A stretch of DNA of 64,000 nucleotides from Polynucleobacter hirudinilacicola. GTDB lineage: Bacteria > Pseudomonadota > Gammaproteobacteria > Burkholderiales > Burkholderiaceae. Shown here piece by piece: positions 58,784-64,000 of this stretch; within the stretch, counting starts at the first letter, position 1, and each line of letters opens with the position of its first letter. The notes beneath the pieces were generated by a model, which was not told where the DNA came from, made no database searches, and was given only the letters and a program-made list of their open reading frames with translations. The translations under genes and the position numbers were made by a program. The DNA is taken from positions 527,954 through 591,953 of the forward strand of contig NZ_NAIA01000003.1 in the NCBI RefSeq assembly GCF_002192535.1, written 5' to 3'.

Positions 58784-58812
58784 ATTATAGGGTGCAAGAG
58801 CCCATAAACCAA
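58784..58812 (-). promoter_or_regulatory. Sigma70-type promoter of argA
   Basis: On the minus strand TTGGTT (58812-58807) and TATAAT (58789-58784) are spaced 17 bp, 9 bp before the argA ATG. Transcription would start 2-3 bases before the start codon. No Shine-Dalgarno site is visible. Confidence 0.6.
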
Positions 58813-58827
58813 CAAAAACCCAAAGCA

Positions 58828-61800
58828 ATGCCAAAGCCTGTGCCTGCTTCCAACACCTCGCGCAGGCTGGAGATCCGCTTTCCGGAAGAATTGCCAGTCT
58901 CCGGCCAAAGGCAAATCATCAAGGATGCCTTGCAAGCCCACCAGGTGGTGATTGTTTGTGGAGAGACGGGTTCTGGCAAGACTACTCAGTTGCCCAAGAT
59001 CTGTTTAGACCTTGGTAGAGGCACCATCAACGGCGGTAAGTTAATCGGCCATACCCAACCTCGCCGAATAGCTGCTACTGCCACAGCCAAGCGAATTGCC
59101 CAAGAGCTAGGCTCCCCCATCGGCCAAGATGTTGGCTATCAAGTGCGCTTTGCAGACAAGACAAGTCACACCGCCTCGATTAAATTGATGACCGATGGCA
59201 TTTTGCTAGCAGAGACACAGCGCGACCCTCAGCTCAAAGCCTATGACACGCTCATCATTGACGAGGCGCACGAGCGCAGCTTGAATATTGATTTTCTACT
59301 GGGCTATCTCAGACAACTGCTTCCAAAAAGACCCGACCTCAAACTGATCATTACTTCGGCAACGATTGATGCTCAACGTTTTGCGGAGCACTTTGCAATC
59401 AATGGCAAAGTGGCGCCAGTGATTGAGGTTAGTGGACGACTCTTTCCAGTGGAGCAGCGCTATTCAGCATTAGAGACCGACGCTAAACCAGATGGCAAAA
59501 AGGAATCTAAAACGGCAAAAGAAATTCCGGATGCCGTCGCCGAAGAAATCGCCAATGTTTGGCGTGAGGGTGCATCGGGCACTGGAGATGTATTGGTATT
59601 TCTGCCAGGGGAGCGCGAGATTCGGGATTGCGCAGAAGCGCTTCGCAAAGATCATGTGTTGCAACAACGCTTTCATCCGGAAATTCTCAGTCTGTTTGCG
59701 CGCCAATCTGTGGCGGAGCAAGAAAGAGTCTTTAGTCCAGGCAATGGGCGTCGCATCATTCTGACAACCAACGTTGCTGAGACTTCCCTTACCGTTCCCA
59801 ATATTCGCTATGTGATCGATAGTGGGCTAGCAAGAGTCAAACGCTACTCCTATCGCAATAAGGTAGAGCAACTTCAGATCGAGCCGATTTCCCAAGCGGC
59901 CGCCAATCAAAGGGCGGGGCGTTGCGGCCGGGTATCTGATGGCATCTGTATTCGTCTGTATAGCGAGCTTGATTATCAAAGCCGTCCTAAATTTACCGAC
60001 CCAGAAATTCTGCGGAGCTCATTGGCGGCAGTGTTATTACGTATGAGTTCACTGCGTTTGCCCAAGATTCAACATTTCCCATTTATTGATAAGCCCTTGG
60101 GTAGAGCAATCACTGATGGCGTGCAACTGCTAGATGAGTTGGGTGCGATTGAGTTTGATGAATCAGATGCCACCGATGGCAAAGACATAAACAATAGTTT
60201 TAAGCTCACAGCAATTGGTAAACAGCTAGCGGACCTGCCGCTAGATCCCCGAATTGGCAGGATGCTATTGGCGGCAAAAGAGCAGAATGCCTTAAAAGAG
60301 GTCACGATTATTGCTTCGGCTTTGGCAACCCAGGACCCACGAGAGCGACCGATGGATCAGGGCGCCGCAGCTGACCAAGCGCATCTACAATTTGCCGACG
60401 AGCGCTCTGAGTTCTTGAGTTTTGTAAAGCTATGGGATTGGTATCAAGATGCCTTGCAACACAAACACAGCAATCGCCAATTAGAAAATTTATGCAGAAG
60501 TAAATTCTTATCACCACGTCGCTTGCGAGAGTGGCGTGACGTGCATGGTCAACTGCACACGATGCTGGGTGAAAAGGGCTGGAAAGAAAATGGACTTGCA
60601 GCCACTTATGAACAAGTGCATTTGTCGCTCTTAACCGGTTTACTGGGATATGTTGCCAAAAAAGAAGAGGATGAAAAGTCTCAGGATCGCAATAGCAAGA
60701 CTGGCGGCTATGTCGGTGCCCGCGGTATTCGACCATTTATTTGGCCAGGCTCAACGATTGGCAAAAAAGCTGGCGCCTGGATTCTGGCGGGGGAGTTGCA
60801 AGAAACCAATCGCATGTATGCGCGAACGATTGCTAAGATTGAGCCGCAGTGGGTTGAGAAAGTGGCGGCTCATCGTCTGATCAAATCCTTAAGCGATCCA
60901 TTTTGGGATAACCGTCAGGGCGAGGTCTTAGCATTTGAGCGAGGCACCTTATACGGTTTACCCATCTATCACGGTCGACGAGTACGTTATGAGGCTCATA
61001 ACCCAGAAGAAGCAAGAGAATTATTTATTAGCCAAGCCTTGGTTCAGGAAGAAATGTTTGGGCGCATGGATACACCAGCCCTTTATCGTGAAACTGAGGC
61101 AGATGCCAAGAAAAAATATCCTGGTTTATTTGGTTTCTTCTGGCACAACTGTCGGCTGATTAAAGAAATCGAGGCACTGGAGCATCGTTCACGTCGTCCT
61201 GACGTACTGGTCGATGATGATTTGCTGTTTGCTTTCTATGACTCACGTATTCCAAAAGAAGTTTGTAATCGCGAAGGCTTAAAGGCATGGTTTAAGAAAG
61301 AGCCCGACCTAGATAACCAGTTAAGGCTGGAAAAAGCCGACCTCATGCGCCATGAAGCAGCTGGTATTACGGTCGATCGTTACCCCAAGAAGATGATGGT
61401 GGGTGGCGCAGAGCTCAATCTCACTTATCACTTCGAGCCTGGCAGCCCTAAAGATGGCGTGACTCTAGTGGTGCCTCTGACGCAACTCAATCAAGTGGAT
61501 GGCCGCCGTTGCGAATGGTTAGTGCCGGGTATGTGCGAAGAGAAAGTATTGTTATTGCTCAAATCATTGCCACAAAAACTTCGCCGCCATTGTGTGCCGC
61601 TGCCAGATTATGCAAAGTCATTCTTAGAGCGTAAGCTGGAAGAAAAACAATTTGGAGTGGGAGACTTTTTAGATAGCTTGATTAGTGATATTCGGAAAGA
61701 GCGTGGTTTAGAGATCAAACGAACCGACTTCAGACCTGAATCACTGCCTTTACATTCATCAATGAACTTCAGATTGATTGATGAGCATGGTCGCCAATTA

Positions 61801-62826
61801 GAAGTCGAAAGAAATCTCGCTCGCTTGCGTTCTGAGTATGGAGAGACTGCCCGCAGTGCTTTTCGGGCGATCGCCCAAGAGACTGCGCAGGCTGAGTTGG
61901 GGGTTGAACCACCTAGGGCGTCTAGCGCTAAGTCTGAAGAGAAGGCTCGTGCAGTTGAGCAGGGCGGCTATCGCTCCTGGGAGTTTGGCGAGCTACCAGA
62001 AACTCTAGAAATTCAAAAAGGTAATAAAACCTTATTTGGTTACCCTGCTTTAGTAGATCGTGGCGATTATTGCGATCTAGAAGTATTTGATGATCTACTA
62101 GAAGCCAGAAAGCAACATCACCTAGGATTACGTCGTCTTTTTGTGCTGAGTAATAAAGACACACTCAAGGCATTGCAAAAACAATTGCCTGGCATTCGAG
62201 AGTTGGGATTGCTTTTTATCAATGTAGGCTCGGTAGAGGGATTGCTGGAGCAGATTCTCAATCTGGCGCTCGAGCGTGCATTCATGACAGAACCACTACC
62301 GGTCAATGCCGAGCAATTTGCTGAGCGTTTACAGGCAGGCAAGCCGCGATTGGCATTAATCGCTCAAGAGGTCGCACGTCATGCCTTAAATGCACTTCAA
62401 GCACATACTGATTTACAAAAGAAGATGGCCAGCGCAAAAGCGGCATCACCTGCCGCCTATACCGACATGCAAGCGCAAATGCAGGGACTCATTTTTTCCA
62501 AGTTTGTAGCTGAGATTCCTTATGGCCAGCTGGTTCACCTGCCGCGCTACTTGAAGGGGATTGCTATGAGGATCGATAAGTTACGTTCCAATCCAGGCCG
62601 GGATGCTCAATGTCAAAAAGATTGGGAATCAGTTGCAAGGCCTTGGCAAAAATTGCTACAAGGCAGCAAGGGTTCGGCCTCTTATGCCATGATCGAGGAT
62701 CAGGCTTTACACGATTTCCGGTGGCAGCTGGAAGAGTTGAGGGTAGCTTTATATGCTCAAGAACTCAAAACCCCAACCCCAATGTCCTTAAAGCGACTGG
62801 AAAAGGTTTTAGCCAGCTTGCGCTAA
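58828..62826 (+). CDS. hrpA: ATP-dependent RNA helicase HrpA
   Basis: 1332 aa from the ATG at 58828; a GTG at 58792 is also in frame. DEAH helicase: VVIVCGETGSGKTTQLPKIC (Walker A), LIIDEAHERSLNIDFLLGYL, IITSATIDAQRFAE, TTNVAETSLTVPNIRYVIDS and NQRAGRCGRVSDGICI. Length fits HrpA (about 1300), which rescues stalled ribosomes on mRNA in E. coli. It is divergent from argA; the promoter regions overlap. Confidence 0.95.
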   Translation: MPKPVPASNTSRRLEIRFPEELPVSGQRQIIKDALQAHQVVIVCGETGSGKTTQLPKICLDLGRGTINGGKLIGHTQPRRIAATATAKRIAQELGSPIGQDVGYQVRFADKTSHTASIKLMTDGILLAETQRDPQLKAYDTLIIDEAHERSLNIDFLLGYLRQLLPKRPDLKLIITSATIDAQRFAEHFAINGKVAPVIEVSGRLFPVEQRYSALETDAKPDGKKESKTAKEIPDAVAEEIANVWREGASGTGDVLVFLPGEREIRDCAEALRKDHVLQQRFHPEILSLFARQSVAEQERVFSPGNGRRIILTTNVAETSLTVPNIRYVIDSGLARVKRYSYRNKVEQLQIEPISQAAANQRAGRCGRVSDGICIRLYSELDYQSRPKFTDPEILRSSLAAVLLRMSSLRLPKIQHFPFIDKPLGRAITDGVQLLDELGAIEFDESDATDGKDINNSFKLTAIGKQLADLPLDPRIGRMLLAAKEQNALKEVTIIASALATQDPRERPMDQGAAADQAHLQFADERSEFLSFVKLWDWYQDALQHKHSNRQLENLCRSKFLSPRRLREWRDVHGQLHTMLGEKGWKENGLAATYEQVHLSLLTGLLGYVAKKEEDEKSQDRNSKTGGYVGARGIRPFIWPGSTIGKKAGAWILAGELQETNRMYARTIAKIEPQWVEKVAAHRLIKSLSDPFWDNRQGEVLAFERGTLYGLPIYHGRRVRYEAHNPEEARELFISQALVQEEMFGRMDTPALYRETEADAKKKYPGLFGFFWHNCRLIKEIEALEHRSRRPDVLVDDDLLFAFYDSRIPKEVCNREGLKAWFKKEPDLDNQLRLEKADLMRHEAAGITVDRYPKKMMVGGAELNLTYHFEPGSPKDGVTLVVPLTQLNQVDGRRCEWLVPGMCEEKVLLLLKSLPQKLRRHCVPLPDYAKSFLERKLEEKQFGVGDFLDSLISDIRKERGLEIKRTDFRPESLPLHSSMNFRLIDEHGRQLEVERNLARLRSEYGETARSAFRAIAQETAQAELGVEPPRASSAKSEEKARAVEQGGYRSWEFGELPETLEIQKGNKTLFGYPALVDRGDYCDLEVFDDLLEARKQHHLGLRRLFVLSNKDTLKALQKQLPGIRELGLLFINVGSVEGLLEQILNLALERAFMTEPLPVNAEQFAERLQAGKPRLALIAQEVARHALNALQAHTDLQKKMASAKAASPAAYTDMQAQMQGLIFSKFVAEIPYGQLVHLPRYLKGIAMRIDKLRSNPGRDAQCQKDWESVARPWQKLLQGSKGSASYAMIEDQALHDFRWQLEELRVALYAQELKTPTPMSLKRLEKVLASLR

Positions 62827-62885
62827 GTCAAATCCATCAAGCTTTAGAGGTCTTTCGCCAAGCATTCATTGCTTACAATAGGGGA

Positions 62886-63920
62886 ATGTACACATTTATT
62901 ACAACTAGAGGTTTTCGCAATATTGCTACCTCTTCTATATTTAGCTTACTTTTAGTAAACCCTGCCATTGCGCAAACTGCTAGCGCTCCAAATGCCGTGC
63001 CAGCTGCCAACCAACCAAAATTGGCAGTCATTCTCAATTCAGGTGAAGCCTCAGTGAGTTTGATTGATATGCCAAGCCGTCAAGTGATTAAGACGGTCCA
63101 TGTTGGTAAAGAACCTCATCATCTGATGATCACCCCAGATCAAAAAACCTTGTTAATTGCTAATGCAGTGGGGAATGATATTGTTTTAATGAATCCCACA
63201 ACCGGTGAGTTGACTGGCAGAATCCCGAACATTATTGATCCATACCAAATTGGTTATTCACCAAATCATAAGTGGTTTGTAGCCAATGGAAATCGTTTAG
63301 ATCGTGTCGATATTTATGCTGCAAATGGCGCTGATCTAAAACTAGCCAAAACAGTAAAGTTGGCTAAGACACCTAGTCATATTGCTTTCACAGCGGATAG
63401 CAAAATTGCTTTTATTACTTTGCAAGACTCTAACGAGCTAGCAGCAATTGATTTAGAAACGCAAAATGTACTGTGGGTAATGCCTACAGGTAAAGTGCCC
63501 GCCGGCCTATGGATGACCCCTGGAGATCAATATCTCTTGGTGGGTATTACTGGTGAAGACTATGTGCAGGTGATTGATTGGAAGGCGCATAAAGAAGTGA
63601 AGCGCATTACAACCGGTAAGGGCGCGCATAACTTCCGGCCCCTAGGCGACAAAAAGCATGTCTTTGTGAGTAATCGGATTGCATCATCTATCAGCCTAAT
63701 TAATATGCAAACCTTAGAGAAGGTTGGCGATATTACGGGGCTTCCTGCAGGGCCTGATGATATGGAAATTACACCTGATGGCAAAACTTTATGGGTTACT
63801 TTACGTTTTTCTAAAAAGGTAGGCGTGATTGATATTCCTTCTATGAAACTCATGACGGTGATTCCAGTGGGAAAATCACCCCACGGTGTGTTCTTTTCTC
63901 CTAGAGCTTCCTGGGAATAA
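62886..63920 (+). CDS. Exported YncE-like beta-propeller protein
   Basis: 344 aa from the ATG at 62886; the frame is open back to 62610 inside hrpA. A signal peptide ends near AIA-QT (about 27). YVTN-type propeller repeats: VSLIDMPSRQVIKTVHVGKE PHHLMITPDQ-like units recur every about 40 residues up to VGVIDIPSMKLMTVIPVGKS. Such proteins are periplasmic and often of unknown role. The next gene starts 8 bp later. Confidence 0.85.
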   Translation: MYTFITTRGFRNIATSSIFSLLLVNPAIAQTASAPNAVPAANQPKLAVILNSGEASVSLIDMPSRQVIKTVHVGKEPHHLMITPDQKTLLIANAVGNDIVLMNPTTGELTGRIPNIIDPYQIGYSPNHKWFVANGNRLDRVDIYAANGADLKLAKTVKLAKTPSHIAFTADSKIAFITLQDSNELAAIDLETQNVLWVMPTGKVPAGLWMTPGDQYLLVGITGEDYVQVIDWKAHKEVKRITTGKGAHNFRPLGDKKHVFVSNRIASSISLINMQTLEKVGDITGLPAGPDDMEITPDGKTLWVTLRFSKKVGVIDIPSMKLMTVIPVGKSPHGVFFSPRASWE

Positions 63921-63928
63921 TATTCACC

Positions 63929-64000
63929 ATGAAGTACAAGCAAGTCATTCAACTAACAGCCGCGTTCATACTCGGCTGTTTTGTATTTGGTGCGACTGCC
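63929..64000 (+). CDS. Exported protein, 3' truncated by window end
   Basis: ATG at 63929 opens 24 codons to the window edge. The residues (MKYKQVIQLTAAFILGCFVF then GATA) form a signal peptide. The rest is outside, so no family is assigned. It is probably co-transcribed with the propeller gene. Confidence 0.6.
   Translation, partial: MKYKQVIQLTAAFILGCFVFGATA

Overview
The window looks like a chromosomal segment of a small-genome betaproteobacterium of the family Burkholderiaceae, most likely Polynucleobacter or a close relative. This rests on protein flavour and gene order: ffs next to dnaX-ybaB-recR; ndk-rlmN-ispG-hisS-yfgM-bamB-der-hfq-hflX-hflK-hflC-hisZ-purA; surE-pcm-nlpD; rnr-rlmB; argA-yggX; and a Bug/TctC binding protein. 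GC content looks moderate by eye (not counted). Genes are densely packed with many ATGA overlaps, as in streamlined genomes. No rRNA, IS element, prophage or CRISPR array was seen. The first gene is cut by the left edge and the last by the right edge.

Layout. 1-3.4 kb: 3' part of an AddA/RecB-like helicase-nuclease, then a brnT-brnA toxin-antitoxin pair reading leftward with a candidate operator. 3.4-8 kb: a possible small ORF, a two-way terminator, a tctC-ttuC organic-acid pair and an SOS-controlled umuDC operon. 8-15 kb: mixed accessory and metabolic genes (UPF0114, YkgJ, MEKHLA, D-lactate dehydrogenase, ExoX, exported DAO-type oxidoreductase, exported rhodanese, adhesin-E-like protein) plus several small membrane ORFs. 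15-19 kb: 4.5S RNA (minus strand), dnaX-ybaB-recR, then a MNT-HEPN toxin-antitoxin cassette bounded by a 92-bp duplication of the recR 3' end, and a ParD-like orphan antitoxin. 19-27 kb: OprB-type porin and a CzcCBA-type heavy-metal RND efflux operon whose czcC is frameshifted in an A7 run.

27-49 kb is the core housekeeping block: surE-pcm-nlpD (no rpoS after it), rlmD, yccA, ndk through purA, and malate synthase G. 49-52 kb carries a papain-like orphan gene, a 51-aa minus-strand gene, an ion-channel-like membrane protein, a dienelactone hydrolase and tRNA-Leu(CAG). 52-64 kb has rnr-rlmB, divergent tal/rpiA around a perfect palindrome, argA-yggX, hrpA, a YncE-like propeller protein and the start of another exported protein.

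Functionally the window joins DNA repair (AddA-like, UmuDC, RecR, ExoX), translation and RNA quality control (RlmN, RlmD, RlmB, RNase R, Hfq, HrpA), envelope biogenesis (BamB, YfgM, NlpD, HflKC) and central metabolism (purA, hisZ, glcB, tal, rpiA, argA). The most unusual structures are the recR-tail duplication around a broken TA module, the czcC frameshift, the hflX start with no usual start codon, a palindrome-bearing insertion in rnr, and several unannotated small ORFs.
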